Positions 31,114 through 40,101 of a stretch of 51,683 nt of DNA are shown one piece after another; within the stretch, counting starts at the first letter, position 1; each line of letters begins with the position of its first letter. The position numbers and the translations under genes were made by a program. Below the pieces are notes generated by a model, which searched no databases, was not told the origin of the DNA, and saw nothing but the letters and a program-made list of their open reading frames with translations. The stretch comes from Myxococcales bacterium (lineage in GTDB: Bacteria; Myxococcota_A; Polyangia; Haliangiales; Haliangiaceae), in contig JAQBQE010000016.1 of the NCBI GenBank assembly GCA_028287135.1, forward strand, positions 1 through 51,683, given 5' to 3'.

Positions 31114-33465
31114 ATGCAGGGGATCCGTCTGTTCCTCGTTTCGGTCGTCGCCCTTGCGGGCTGCGGCGACGAGCCGTCCACCACCATCGTGTGCAGCGGT
31201 GGCGCCTCGGGCGTGCTCGCCGCGGGCGCCTCGGTCGAGGTCACGTCGGGCAGCGATCTGCGCGGTGCGGCGATCGCCGCCCAGGCCAAGACCACGGTGC
31301 CCGCCGGCGAGGTCTCGATCGCGTGTGCTGACGACATCGTGCCCGATGGGTTCGTGGCGCTCGGTCCGGCGGTCCGGTTCGGCGCCGAAGGCACCTGGTC
31401 CGACCGCCCGTTCGAGCTGACCCTGCCGTACAAGGCCGCGCGGCTGCCCAAGCATGCCGAGCGCCGCCACGTCCGGATCGTCGCCCGGCGCGAGGGCCAG
31501 GACGCCCCGTTCTTCCCGCCGGTCTCGAACCGGTTCCTCGTCGATGACGACCGGTTCGCGTCGCGCGCGACGTTTCGCGCCGGTGAGCTGACCACCTACC
31601 AGGTCGTCGCGGCCGCCGACGCCGGCACGCCCGAGGTCCAGCAGTTCTCGTGGCGCGCGATCGTCGGGATCTCGATGGGCGGGTTCGCCGCGAACACGAT
31701 CGGCCTCAAGCACCCCGACGAGTTCGACTCGATCGCCGACATCGGTGGCGACCCGGGTCCCTCGACGGTCTACCTGCTCGGCATGATCCGCGACTACCTG
31801 TTCGGCGGATTCTGCACCGCCGAGGATCAGGCCGCCGGTCGCGGCAACATCGGCCAGCTGTGCGCGAAGGTTTCGACGCTGAAGGACCAGCACGAGATCA
31901 CCGCCGACTTCGAGCACATGATCACCCAGGACGGCGATGGCGTCGGCCTGACGCTCAAGCGCGGCCTCTATATGAAGGCATCGCGCGACCTCGCCCGCGC
32001 ACTGTCGAACCCCGCGCTCTACAACCCCGACAACGCGTACGCCCCGCCGGGCGTGCCGATGTCGTACTTCGCGCGGACCGCCGCCGACCGCTGCGCGAAC
32101 CCGATCGTGCTCGCAGACTTCTATGACCGCGAGTTCAACCCGGCCGCCACTCACCCCGTGATCACGTTCTGCGACGGCAACGACAGCCCGACCCTCGGCA
32201 ACGCGGTGTTCGATCCGAACGTCCCGGCGACCGATCCGGCCGAGGTCCTGCTCGCGGTCGACCTCAACAACAACGGCAAGCGCGACGCGGGCGAGCCGAT
32301 CGTGACCAACGCCTTCGAGCCGTTCCAGGACGTCGGTCTCGACGGCAAGGCGAGCAAGGACGAGCCGGGCTACGACGCCGTCGCCAACCCGGATCCCGCG
32401 AAGGACGACTATCACTACCTGCGCAACCCGCTCGGGCTCGAGGGCAACGGCGAGTTCAACGCCGGCGAGCCGTACGAGGACGTCGGTCTCGACGGCGTCG
32501 CGTCGACCTGCCAGCACGGCACCACCCCGCCGAGCGGCACCAGCGCGTGCTTCGATTGGGGCGAGGGCAACGGCCGCTGGGATCTCTCGCCGAACATCGC
32601 GCGCTGGTACGAGAGCGACGTGCTCGTGCGGATGAGCAAGCTCACCGCGGAACAGCGCCGCCACATCTCGTTCTGGTACGACGCGGGCATCCGCGACTTC
32701 CTCAACAACTCGCTCGCCGCGAACGTCGGCGTCGGTGGGTTGATGGCCACCTACCAGGCGCCGTTCGGCGTCTACGACAGCTTCCCGGTCCTGACCGGGG
32801 AGACCTCGGAGAGCGCGTACGACTTCACCGAGATCGACTGGACCGAGATGCCGAAGAACCTCTACGTCCGCTACGGCAACCCCGACGCCAGCGCGATGGA
32901 GATCTCACGTGGCGACGGCCGCCACGTCGGCACCGCGGTGCAGATCATCAATCGCGCGACCACCGCGTTCGCGTGGCTCGACAAGCGCTGGCCCGACGGC
33001 GATCGCAGCGAGACGCTCGAGGGCGGAACGATCATCAAGGACCTCGTCCACACCTCACCGCGGACCGGTCGCCAGAGCCCGTACGGCGTGTTCCTGCCGC
33101 CGGGCTACAACGATCCCGCGAACGCGAACCAGCGCTACCCGGTCGTCTACTTCCTCCACGGCTACGGCCAGCAGCCGCAGGACCTCGTCGATCTGTCGTC
33201 GGTGTTTGCGCTCTACATGATCGCCGAGCGCCCGATCGAGGTCCGGTTTCAGAAGTTCATCATCATCTACGTCGACGGTCGCTGTCGGCCCGACGGCGGC
33301 ATCCCGGTCGATCCGATCGGCGATCAGTGCGAGGGCGGGACGTTCTACATGGACGCACCGCTCGGCGGCTCCGCACGGATGGAGACGAACCTGCTCGACC
33401 TGATGGACTTTGTCGACGCGACGTACCGGACCAAGGCTCCGAGCGCGGCGACCGTCACGCCGTAG
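31114..33465 (+). CDS. Lipoprotein alpha/beta-hydrolase (esterase D-like), apparently circularly permuted
   Basis: A protein of 783 aa. The leader ends VALAGC, a lipobox. Residues about 55-175 form a ZU5-like beta domain (RPFELTLPYKAARLP). Directly after it comes the nucleophile elbow GISMGG (Ser187) with a helix and HPDEFDSIADIGGD, which is normally the second half of an esterase-D fold. A long lid follows with EF-hand-like DLNNNGKRDAGEP (about 385) and NGEFNAGEPYEDVGLDG (about 448) motifs likely to bind calcium. The C-terminus (about 655-783) carries what is normally the first half: GVFLPPGYNDP, YFLHGYG, IIYVDGR and LLDLMDFVDATYRTK, and the protein stops just where the nucleophile would be expected. 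It is predicted to sit on the cell surface and to hydrolyse esters. Confidence 0.8.
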   Translation: MQGIRLFLVSVVALAGCGDEPSTTIVCSGGASGVLAAGASVEVTSGSDLRGAAIAAQAKTTVPAGEVSIACADDIVPDGFVALGPAVRFGAEGTWSDRPFELTLPYKAARLPKHAERRHVRIVARREGQDAPFFPPVSNRFLVDDDRFASRATFRAGELTTYQVVAAADAGTPEVQQFSWRAIVGISMGGFAANTIGLKHPDEFDSIADIGGDPGPSTVYLLGMIRDYLFGGFCTAEDQAAGRGNIGQLCAKVSTLKDQHEITADFEHMITQDGDGVGLTLKRGLYMKASRDLARALSNPALYNPDNAYAPPGVPMSYFARTAADRCANPIVLADFYDREFNPAATHPVITFCDGNDSPTLGNAVFDPNVPATDPAEVLLAVDLNNNGKRDAGEPIVTNAFEPFQDVGLDGKASKDEPGYDAVANPDPAKDDYHYLRNPLGLEGNGEFNAGEPYEDVGLDGVASTCQHGTTPPSGTSACFDWGEGNGRWDLSPNIARWYESDVLVRMSKLTAEQRRHISFWYDAGIRDFLNNSLAANVGVGGLMATYQAPFGVYDSFPVLTGETSESAYDFTEIDWTEMPKNLYVRYGNPDASAMEISRGDGRHVGTAVQIINRATTAFAWLDKRWPDGDRSETLEGGTIIKDLVHTSPRTGRQSPYGVFLPPGYNDPANANQRYPVVYFLHGYGQQPQDLVDLSSVFALYMIAERPIEVRFQKFIIIYVDGRCRPDGGIPVDPIGDQCEGGTFYMDAPLGGSARMETNLLDLMDFVDATYRTKAPSAATVTP

Positions 33466-33492
33466 GACGCAAGCTCGGGGTACACTGGGGTC

Positions 33493-34236
33493 GTGCGTGG
33501 CGCGTGGTCGCTGGTACTGCTGCTCGGGTGCGGGCGGTTCGGGATCGATCCGCTGCTCGATGCGGCGGACCCGGTGCCCGGGGATGTGCCGATCGACAGC
33601 GCGCCGGTCGCGTGCGCGATCGACGGCGACCCGTGCGACGACCAGAACATCTGCACGCCCACCTCGAGCTGCAGCGCGGGCACGTGCATCGGCGATCCGC
33701 CGCTGACGTGCACGGTCGCGCGGTCCGAGTCCGAGTACGACTCCACCCAGGGCGCAGGTGGCTGGTTCTACGGGTTCTGGAACGTCACCGATGATCCGAA
33801 CGGCACGTACGAGGCGGCGACCGAGCTCGAGGAGCTCGCTTGGCTCGGCAGCACGTGGCGACCGCCGACGTGGCAGCCCGAACCTGATGCGGAGTTCACG
33901 TGGACGTACCTGGCCCCGTGGGGCGGCCATCCGGGAACCTATCCACGGATCACCTATCCGATCCGGCGCTGGGTCGCCGACGTCAGCGGTCACGCGAGTG
34001 CGGTGATCCACATGAACAAGGCCGACCTCAACGGCGGCGACGGGACACGCGCGATCCTCGTGGTCGATGGGATCGAGCGGTTCCGCCGCGACGTCGATGC
34101 CATGGATGGGGTCGGGTTCACCGAGGCGATCCCGATCGAGCTCTCGATCGGATCGACGGTGGATCTGATCCTCGATGCGCGCGCGGACGATGGGACCGAC
34201 ACCACCACGATGTCGATGAACATCGAGTCGCGCTGA
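33493..34236 (+). CDS. Putative lipoprotein with Cys-rich spacer
   Basis: A protein of 247 aa with a GTG start. The short leader ends LLLGC (Cys about residue 13), followed by an Asp-rich spacer and a cysteine cluster (CAIDGDPCDDQNICTPTSSC, then CIGDPPLTC), a repeat common in surface lipoproteins of myxobacteria. The rest is a single beta-rich domain of jelly-roll character with many aromatic residues (GAGGWFYGFWNV). It follows the esterase gene by 27 bp on the same strand, so co-expression is likely. It converges almost end to end on the propeller lipoprotein. No function is predicted. Confidence 0.65.
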   Translation: MRGAWSLVLLLGCGRFGIDPLLDAADPVPGDVPIDSAPVACAIDGDPCDDQNICTPTSSCSAGTCIGDPPLTCTVARSESEYDSTQGAGGWFYGFWNVTDDPNGTYEAATELEELAWLGSTWRPPTWQPEPDAEFTWTYLAPWGGHPGTYPRITYPIRRWVADVSGHASAVIHMNKADLNGGDGTRAILVVDGIERFRRDVDAMDGVGFTEAIPIELSIGSTVDLILDARADDGTDTTTMSMNIESR

Positions 34237-34237
34237 G

Positions 34238-36253
34238 CTACTGCGAGATCAGCGTCAGCGAGCCGGCACCGCGCGCCCACACCCGGTCGAACTGGTCGAC
34301 GGCGACGTCGAGGATCTGGTTCTCCGCGAGCCCGCGCCGCATGTCGACGCGGCGAACCTTGCTGCCATCCCAGGCCGCGATCCCGCGCTCGGTCGCCATC
34401 CAGACCTGACCGTTGCGCGTCGCGACGACATCGTTGAGCTCGAACCGCAGCGCGGCCGGGAACTCCCATGCCTTGCCGTCCCAGATCCCGGCGCCCGCAC
34501 CGGTCGCGACGATCACGGTGCCATTCGCGGCGATCGTCACGGCACGCGCGAGCTCGGATTGCAGGCCATCGGCCTCGGTCCACACCTTGACCTGCCCCCG
34601 CGCGAGCCGCGCGACGCCCTCGTTGGTCGCGAACCACGCGGTATCGCCACGCACGTCGCCGTCGACGACGCCGATCGGGATCGGGAACATCCGCGTCGTC
34701 TTGTCGGTCGCCGGTTCCCCGCCGGTGCGGTGGTAGCTGACCTTGCCGGTCGCGGTCTCGATCGTCGCGATCCCGAACGGCCGCTGCTCCATCCCATCGC
34801 GGTAGCGAAGCCCGACCCACAGTGCGCCCGAGGACGCGAACCGCGCGAAGCTGATCTCGGGCGCATGACCCGGCGTTGCGATCGCGACGCCTGGCACCGA
34901 CGTCCATGCACCGGTGCGATCGATCTTCGACAGGTGGATCGCCGCCTCCGAGGCTGCGCGATGCAGCGCGAAGATCGTCCCGCCCGGATCGCGAACCACG
35001 GCCAGCACGACCTCGTCGGGGCCACCCGCGAGGAACCGCTCCCCGGTCCATCGCCATGCCTGGCGTGCACCGGTGGCGATCCAGCAATCGTCCGCCTTGG
35101 CGCAGGCGACGCTGAGCGTGGTCGCGTCCTGGAACATCTGCTTGCGGCGCAGCCAGTCGCGCGGCTGGACGCGACCGTCGACCGAGATCTGGAACCGCGC
35201 GGTGCCGAGATCGCGGGTCCCGATCAGCAGCTGATCCGCGGCGGCGCCGAGGCTGGTCGCGCCGGGCGGGACGACGAGATCGATCGGATCGATCTCCCAG
35301 TCGGTGGTCGGGCCGGTGGTGACCGGAACCAGGCGCATGCCGTCGCGGGCGAGCGGTCGGACGCGGGTCGGATCGGCGAGCCCGATCCGGTAGACGCGAC
35401 CACCTCCCATCACGACGGCGCCGTTGCCGCGCCGGGTCGCCGCGTCCCACGTCGTCTCGGGCAGCGCGCGATAGGTCTGCCACGTCAGCTCCTTGCCGAA
35501 CGCGATCCGCTCGTGACCCGCCTCGTCGGTGCCGACCACGAGCATCCGGTCGCCAGGCATCTCGACGAGCATGCGGGGCGCGACGATCGTCAGCCCGTGT
35601 GCCGGGCCGATCCGGATCGTCTCGCCATTCGGCCGGCGCGCGATCATCCCCGTGGTCGCGGCGATCCACAGCCAGCCGGCGTGGTCGCGACTGACCGCGC
35701 GGATCGGATCCTTGATCGGCGTCTTGGTCCAGCCGCCCTTCGCGCTGACATAGATCAGGCCCTCGGCGGTGCCGATCCATGCGCCGCCGTCCTTGGCCGA
35801 CGCGATGCTCGCGCCGCCTTCCTTGGCGAGCGTCGTGAAGTCGAGGCCGATCGATGCCGGCGGATCGGTGACCGAGGTGTAGACCTCGCTCTGGGTCTCG
35901 TAGCGGCCGAGGCCGCCATCGGTGACGATCCACACGGCCTTGCGGTCGGGATCGGGCCCGAGCGCGATCACCTGGTTGCCCGACAGCCCGGTCGCGGGGG
36001 TCAGTGCGAACACCCCGCCGCCGTCGTCGAACCGCTCGAGATCCTGCTCGGTCGCGACGAACACGAAGCGCTCGGCCGCCGCGAGCATCCGCACCGGCGA
36101 CGGCTCGGTGAACACGCGGACACGGACCTTGCCGGTCGACACCGGTGGGATCGGTGCGGCGGGCGGCTCGGGCGGCGGACACGCTGCCACACCGAGCAGC
36201 AAGCCGACGAGGAGAGGGGTCCGCACGGAGCGGGACGGTACCTCACTCGCCAC
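34238..36253 (-). CDS. Beta-propeller lipoprotein (two-component-regulator-propeller-like)
   Basis: A protein of 671 aa. Six or more blade units are visible, each with a W-I/A-T-x-x-G-L/V pattern (AVWIVTDGGLGRY, GAWIGTAEGLIYV, WLWIAATTGMIA, TAWFATNEGVARL, QVWMATERGIAAW), as in the sensor propellers of hybrid two-component systems. Here there is no kinase, just an N-terminal lipoprotein leader ending GVAAC. A GTG at 36226 gives a better signal peptide than the GTG at 36253. It probably binds a ligand or protein at the cell surface. The stop lies 1 bp from the stop of the convergent gene. Confidence 0.75.
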   Translation of the reverse strand: MASEVPSRSVRTPLLVGLLLGVAACPPPEPPAAPIPPVSTGKVRVRVFTEPSPVRMLAAAERFVFVATEQDLERFDDGGGVFALTPATGLSGNQVIALGPDPDRKAVWIVTDGGLGRYETQSEVYTSVTDPPASIGLDFTTLAKEGGASIASAKDGGAWIGTAEGLIYVSAKGGWTKTPIKDPIRAVSRDHAGWLWIAATTGMIARRPNGETIRIGPAHGLTIVAPRMLVEMPGDRMLVVGTDEAGHERIAFGKELTWQTYRALPETTWDAATRRGNGAVVMGGGRVYRIGLADPTRVRPLARDGMRLVPVTTGPTTDWEIDPIDLVVPPGATSLGAAADQLLIGTRDLGTARFQISVDGRVQPRDWLRRKQMFQDATTLSVACAKADDCWIATGARQAWRWTGERFLAGGPDEVVLAVVRDPGGTIFALHRAASEAAIHLSKIDRTGAWTSVPGVAIATPGHAPEISFARFASSGALWVGLRYRDGMEQRPFGIATIETATGKVSYHRTGGEPATDKTTRMFPIPIGVVDGDVRGDTAWFATNEGVARLARGQVKVWTEADGLQSELARAVTIAANGTVIVATGAGAGIWDGKAWEFPAALRFELNDVVATRNGQVWMATERGIAAWDGSKVRRVDMRRGLAENQILDVAVDQFDRVWARGAGSLTLISQ

Positions 36254-36280
36254 CCCGAAGCCGAGTGATACGCTCCGGCC

Positions 36281-36934
36281 ATGGCAACCAAGCGACGAGG
36301 CGGAGGAGGGTTCCGCCCACCCGAGCTGCGCGGCACCCTGGGTACGTTGCTCCGGACCGCGATCCAGCAGGCCGGCGGGGTCCGCGATGCCCTCGAGCGC
36401 GGCGCCCGTCAGGGCAAGTCGAGGCTCGATGAGCTGCGCACCGACCGCAAGCGGACCGACATCCTCGCCGACCTGGGTGAGCTCGTGCTCGATCTGATCC
36501 GGCGCGGCGAGATCGACATCGCGGAGCTACCGGAGGCGCGCGATCTGGTCCGCGACCTCGACGAGCTCGATGCCGCGGATGCCCAGGAAGACATCACGTC
36601 GACCCAGCCGTTCGAGCGTCGCCGGTTCGATGACCGGGGCGCGCCAGCCGCGTCGCGAGCCGCACCGCGCGGTCGCGATGCCGACGATGGCACCGTCGGG
36701 TCGGGCGCTCGCTGGGCTCCGAAGGCGCCGTCCCGCCCCTCGGCCCCCGAGAGCTCCGCCTCGGCCCGGGTCTGGCGCCCGACCGCCGAGGACGTCGAGG
36801 CGGCCCCGATCGTGGGCCGGGACATGCCCAGGCACCCCCACAAGGGCGGGATCACGTTCGAAGATGACGATCTCGCCGACTACATGCATCCGGATGATGT
36901 GCCTCCGAAGGACCCAACCGGCGGAGACTCTTGA
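36281..36934 (+). CDS. Hypothetical helical protein
   Basis: A protein of 217 aa. It starts with basic, glycine-rich residues (MATKRRGGGGFRPPEL); residues about 15-90 are predicted amphipathic helices (LLRTAIQQAGGVRDALERG, ILADLGELVLDLIRRGEIDI). The second half is polar and probably disordered. No family is recognised; the N-terminal half could be a scaffold or DNA-associated helix bundle. The start is 27 bp from the divergent propeller gene. Its stop codon (36932-36934) lies within the -35 element of the tRNA promoter. Confidence 0.6.
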   Translation: MATKRRGGGGFRPPELRGTLGTLLRTAIQQAGGVRDALERGARQGKSRLDELRTDRKRTDILADLGELVLDLIRRGEIDIAELPEARDLVRDLDELDAADAQEDITSTQPFERRRFDDRGAPAASRAAPRGRDADDGTVGSGARWAPKAPSRPSAPESSASARVWRPTAEDVEAAPIVGRDMPRHPHKGGITFEDDDLADYMHPDDVPPKDPTGGDS

Positions 36935-36959
36935 CAGCTCGGACGGCCGCCGGTAGTTA
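36931..36959 (+). promoter_or_regulatory. Sigma-70 promoter of the tRNA-Ala gene
   Basis: A perfect TTGACA (36931-36936) and TAGTTA (36954-36959) with 17 bp between them. The mature tRNA begins 11 bp after the -10 element. The TGA inside TTGACA is the stop codon of the preceding gene. Confidence 0.75.
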
Positions 36960-36970
36960 AACCGTCACCC

Positions 36971-37046
36971 GGGGATTTAGCTCAGCTGGGAGAGCACGTG
37001 AATGGCATTCACGGGGTCAGGGGTTCGATCCCCCTAATCTCCACCA
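36971..37046 (+). tRNA. tRNA-Ala (anticodon GGC)
   Basis: A 76-nt cloverleaf with encoded CCA. Acceptor GGGGATT pairs with AATCTCC (one G-U pair); D arm GCTC/GAGC; anticodon stem CGTGA/TCACG with loop ATGGCAT giving GGC, which reads GCC; T arm AGGGG/CCCCT with loop TTCGATC; discriminator A. It is the integration target of the island to the right: its 3' half (from 37002) recurs at 40774 and 44978. Confidence 0.97.
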
Positions 37047-38091
37047 CGGAAACGGTCGCTTCGGCGGCCGTTTTCGTTTTCGGCGGCCCGCCCGCTGCGG
37101 GTGGCTCACCCGCACCGAACATCTTGCAGATCCGAAGATCCGGGTCGAGCTCCTTCTCAGGGCTAGCCGCGGATGCCCTCGTACGCGCGGCATCTCGCGC
37201 GACATCACCCCGCTCTCGGTCGCTAGCGTCGAGTGAGTTCCGCGCAGGGCATGGGTGCAGATCTCGGGCACCCCTGCCTTCTTGCAGATCCGCTTCACGT
37301 TGGTGAGCAGCCACCTCACCGTGTACGCCTTAAACAACCTGTCGGTGGGCCCCTTCCCCTCCGCGAGCTTCAACAGGTACGGCTGGAGAACCTCGGGCAC
37401 TTCCAACGTCCGCTTGCCGGCGTTCGTCTTGCTGTCCGTGATGATCAACAGCCGCCCACCGTCATCGAGATCACGAACCTGCCGGTCCAAGATCTCGAAG
37501 GCGCGCTCCCCAAGAAGTAGCGCGACCATCGCGGCGACCGCCATCTCCTTGCCCTTGTCCGCCTCGGCCCTCGCTGTTCCGAGAAACTTTCGTGACTCGT
37601 CACGCGTGTGCTGCGGTTTGCCTTTCCTTCGCCTGCCCACACCCTCAACGCTTTCCAGCGGGTTCGACTTCAAATACTTCTTCTTCACACACCAATTCGC
37701 GAACGTCTTGGCCTCCGCCAGAACGTTGCGATGATGGTCCACGGCGATCGGCTCCCCGTTCTTCTTCTTTCGTGCCCTGTACGCGTCGTACAACGCTTGC
37801 CCCCGGGGCGGCGGTCAGGCTGGAGAGCAACAGATCGTTCGGGAAGAACTGACGTAGCTTGCGGCTCGTCTGCTCCTCGCTGTCCGGCTTGTTGCCCTTC
37901 TCTTCCTTCATGTACGTCTCGTATTTGTCCAAGGCCTTGGTGACCACGAGATTGCTCCCATCAGTCAACCGCCGTTCGGTGGCGGCTCTGAGCCGCCACG
38001 CTTCTTCTTCCTTCTCAAAGTATCGAGCCACGCTTGAGCCATCGTCTCCGACGAGGAAAATTCCGCCGATTGGTGTCTTGACGAACTCCAT
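37017..38091 (-). pseudogene. int: Tyrosine integrase pseudogene (frameshifted)
   Basis: Read leftwards from ATG 38091 (MEFVKTPIGG), an N-terminal SAM-like DNA-binding half is open to a G5 run (37800-37804, minus strand). There the frame shifts; removal of one G joins LTAAPGQALYDAY in frame with the C-terminal half. That half has box I Arg in LLLGERAFEIL, the beta-hairpin Lys in SKTNAGKRTLEVP and HALRG box II. Beyond that the frame degenerates: GHPRLALRRSS lacks the expected GHxS...Y segment, and no frame supplies the nucleophilic Tyr. The ORF ends inside the tRNA on the opposite strand, as is usual for integrases at their attachment site. Confidence 0.85.
37051..37080 (+). terminator. Rho-independent terminator after tRNA-Ala
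   Basis: A 9 bp stem (37051-37059 with 37064-37072, one T-G pair), TTCG tetraloop (37060-37063), followed by TTTTCGTTTT. The hairpin is copied along with the tRNA half at 40822-40845 and 45027-45048. Confidence 0.85.
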
Positions 38092-38114
38092 GATGGCGTC
38101 GAACGTCCACCACA

Positions 38115-39638
38115 ATGCGGGCTGCGATAGTCATCGCTCTGATTGGTCTGGGGGCGTGCGGCCGTCCAGCAGTCCAAACTCCAAGCCCGAGTGGAGGAAA
38201 CGTGTCTGGGCTCAGCTTCGATGCCAAGGGCCGTGTTGTAGCGGTCGCAAGCGATGGTTCATTCGTTGTTCAGCGGGGGGAAACCGTCGATGTCTATGAG
38301 CCTCATGGCAAGCAGCCACGGGCATTGCCGCTCGGGAATCCGAAGGACGATCCCGGGCATCGGTACGCAATCTCATCGAACGCGCAATACCTGGCTTTCG
38401 TAGGACGGAATGGATGGATTGAACTCTGGGACGTCAAGTCGGGGGAACGGCGTTGGCGCGGCAATCCAGGAGAGCGAATCGTCCAACGATTCGAGCAGCC
38501 CCTTTCGGGGGTGGCGCCAGAAGTTCCGGCAAGCTGGGGTGCGCCGGCGTTCGTGGGCACGCGGCAGCTGGTCAGCCATCACAACGGAGGCATTGTTGTG
38601 TGGGACGTTTCCTCGGGGAAACCGACGTGCGCCGTACAGGATCCAACGATCACGCTCGCTAGGGAGTCATTCGTCCTCGAAAATGAAACGATTGCGCTTC
38701 GATGCGGTTCCAACTCGCCAGGTATCGCCAACGCTTCACCGTTCATCATTTCCTTATCGCAATGCCGCGTAACCGACCGCCTCCAGCCAGCCACGACCCA
38801 GGTAGCAATGGCCGGAGGGATCCTGGCGACAGCTGGTGGTGACAACATTCGTGTGACCGATGGAAGGGGGCAATCCGTCATTCCACATGGTGATCACTTC
38901 GTCGGTACCCTGGCTCTGAGTCCACGTGGCGAGCGAGTGGTCTGGGGCTTCGATGCCGGCGAGATTCGGGTTTGGTCGAGGACCACGAATCGCACGCAAT
39001 CACTCAAGACGGGACGCAAGCATCCGTTCGCTCTCCTGTGGGACGACGGTTCAACGCTTCACGCCATCGATTCCGAGGGTGCGGTGTTTGCGTGGCCTGT
39101 ACCGCCAGCTGAGTCTGGAGACCTCCAGAACTACCGAAAGATCCCTGCTGAGGAACGCAATTGGCAGCAGGCTCTCATTAGGTTGGGCCTTGAGGATCTT
39201 CGAGGAGCGGCAAAGCTTGTGTCGTCGGATCCGGGCTCCTCCGCTGGGAAGTATCGCCTTGCGTCGATCTACGTCGCGTCTCTGGGGCCTGGTGAGGATG
39301 AGAACCGCTTCGCTGAGCGCTGCCGAAAGGCGGGGCTCGACCACAGCGCAGTGGCTGTACAGTCGGCAATGCTCGATATTGTGGGTGACCTCCTCGATGC
39401 CGAACAAGCGAACCTCGCATTGGATCTCTATGTCTCGTGGCTGACGAACCCTGCAAGCGCACAGGGTCCCGTCGCCAAGCGAGGTATCGAGATCGGGCTC
39501 GGAGTGACGGATCTGCTGATGTCCGCGCAGGAGTATGACCTTCGGAGCGACTTGCTCAGAACAATGGGCCGGCTCTGGCCGAGGAACAGCGACTTGCAGA
39601 GCCAGCTGAAGGAACTAGACGAGGACGAAAAGGAGTAG
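38115..39638 (+). CDS. WD40-like beta-propeller lipoprotein
   Basis: A protein of 507 aa. The leader MRAAIVIALIGLGACG has a lipobox GAC. The middle contains propeller blades with WD-like endings (IELWDVKSGERRWRG, GGIVVWDVSSGKPTC, EIRVWSRTTNRTQSL). The C-terminal part from about 330 is helical, TPR-like (ANLALDLYVSWLTNPASAQG). It has visibly lower G+C (near 55-60% in sampled lines) and other codon use than the core, so it was acquired with the element. The start lies 23 bp from the integrase start on the other strand. Its surface role is unknown. Confidence 0.75.
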   Translation: MRAAIVIALIGLGACGRPAVQTPSPSGGNVSGLSFDAKGRVVAVASDGSFVVQRGETVDVYEPHGKQPRALPLGNPKDDPGHRYAISSNAQYLAFVGRNGWIELWDVKSGERRWRGNPGERIVQRFEQPLSGVAPEVPASWGAPAFVGTRQLVSHHNGGIVVWDVSSGKPTCAVQDPTITLARESFVLENETIALRCGSNSPGIANASPFIISLSQCRVTDRLQPATTQVAMAGGILATAGGDNIRVTDGRGQSVIPHGDHFVGTLALSPRGERVVWGFDAGEIRVWSRTTNRTQSLKTGRKHPFALLWDDGSTLHAIDSEGAVFAWPVPPAESGDLQNYRKIPAEERNWQQALIRLGLEDLRGAAKLVSSDPGSSAGKYRLASIYVASLGPGEDENRFAERCRKAGLDHSAVAVQSAMLDIVGDLLDAEQANLALDLYVSWLTNPASAQGPVAKRGIEIGLGVTDLLMSAQEYDLRSDLLRTMGRLWPRNSDLQSQLKELDEDEKE

Positions 39639-39642
39639 GTGT

Positions 39643-39676
39643 CGAGCACGAGATGCCGAACACGCCACCGTGCTCG
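39643..39676 (+). terminator. Hairpin after the WD40 lipoprotein gene
   Basis: CGAGCACG (39643-39650) and CGTGCTCG (39669-39676) are perfect complements with an 18 bp loop, starting 4 bp after the stop codon. There is no clear U-tract, so it may act as a 3' stabiliser or a weak terminator. Confidence 0.4.
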
Positions 39677-39683
39677 GGAACCG

Positions 39684-39753
39684 TTTCCTTGTTCAGCCAC
39701 GTAGCGAAAGCGTCTAGCGTTCCGCCGCTGATTGGTTGTTGGGAACAAGGAAA
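39684..39753. repeat. 11 bp inverted repeat with 48 bp spacer
   Basis: TTTCCTTGTTC (39684-39694) and GAACAAGGAAA (39743-39753) are exact complements. The structure might be a large stem-loop, or the ends of a tiny mobile element; the spacer does not code for anything recognisable. It is the main structure in the gene-free stretch 39639-39865. Confidence 0.45.
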
Positions 39754-39865
39754 TTCCCTCGTAAGCCATCGCGATTACTCAGGGTGAGAGATCGCTCGGG
39801 GGCGCGTGCGGCATTGTTGCCGGAGATCCGGGTTGATTTGTTCGCGTCACCGACCTGTCCCAGAC

Positions 39866-40054
39866 TTATCCGAAGCAGATGTCGAACCAACGTGCGGACG
39901 CGGCCGCGGGCACCGAGGATCGGGCCGTTACGATCGCGTAGCCGATGCCGAGGTCGAGCGTGATCGGCAGCGCGACGAAGTCGACGAAGTTGACCTTGAT
40001 CCCGACCAGCGCGCAGATCGCAACCATCAGCAACGATCCGGCGCGCGACATCAA
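39866..40054 (-). pseudogene. Fragment of an MMPL/RND-type transporter
   Basis: A 62-codon frame whose text GIKVNFVDFVALPITLDLGI closely resembles the conserved transmembrane segment of RND/MMPL exporters (G-I-K-x-N-F-x-N-F-V-A-L-P-I-T-x-G-I-G). It is flanked by nothing else of such a 1000-residue protein, so it is a relic. The overlapping longer frame to 40091 has no protein-like character. Confidence 0.55.
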
Positions 40055-40101
40055 CCTCGGCGCGGGCCGCGCCCCATGCAGGCTCGGTCACCCGCGCTAC
40101 G

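Noticed and set aside
30648..31595. N-terminal extension of the GGDEF gene to 31595
   Set aside because: It runs through the FtsB-like gene and the divergent promoter; the GTG at 30647 overlaps the FtsB stop and starts the first membrane helix.
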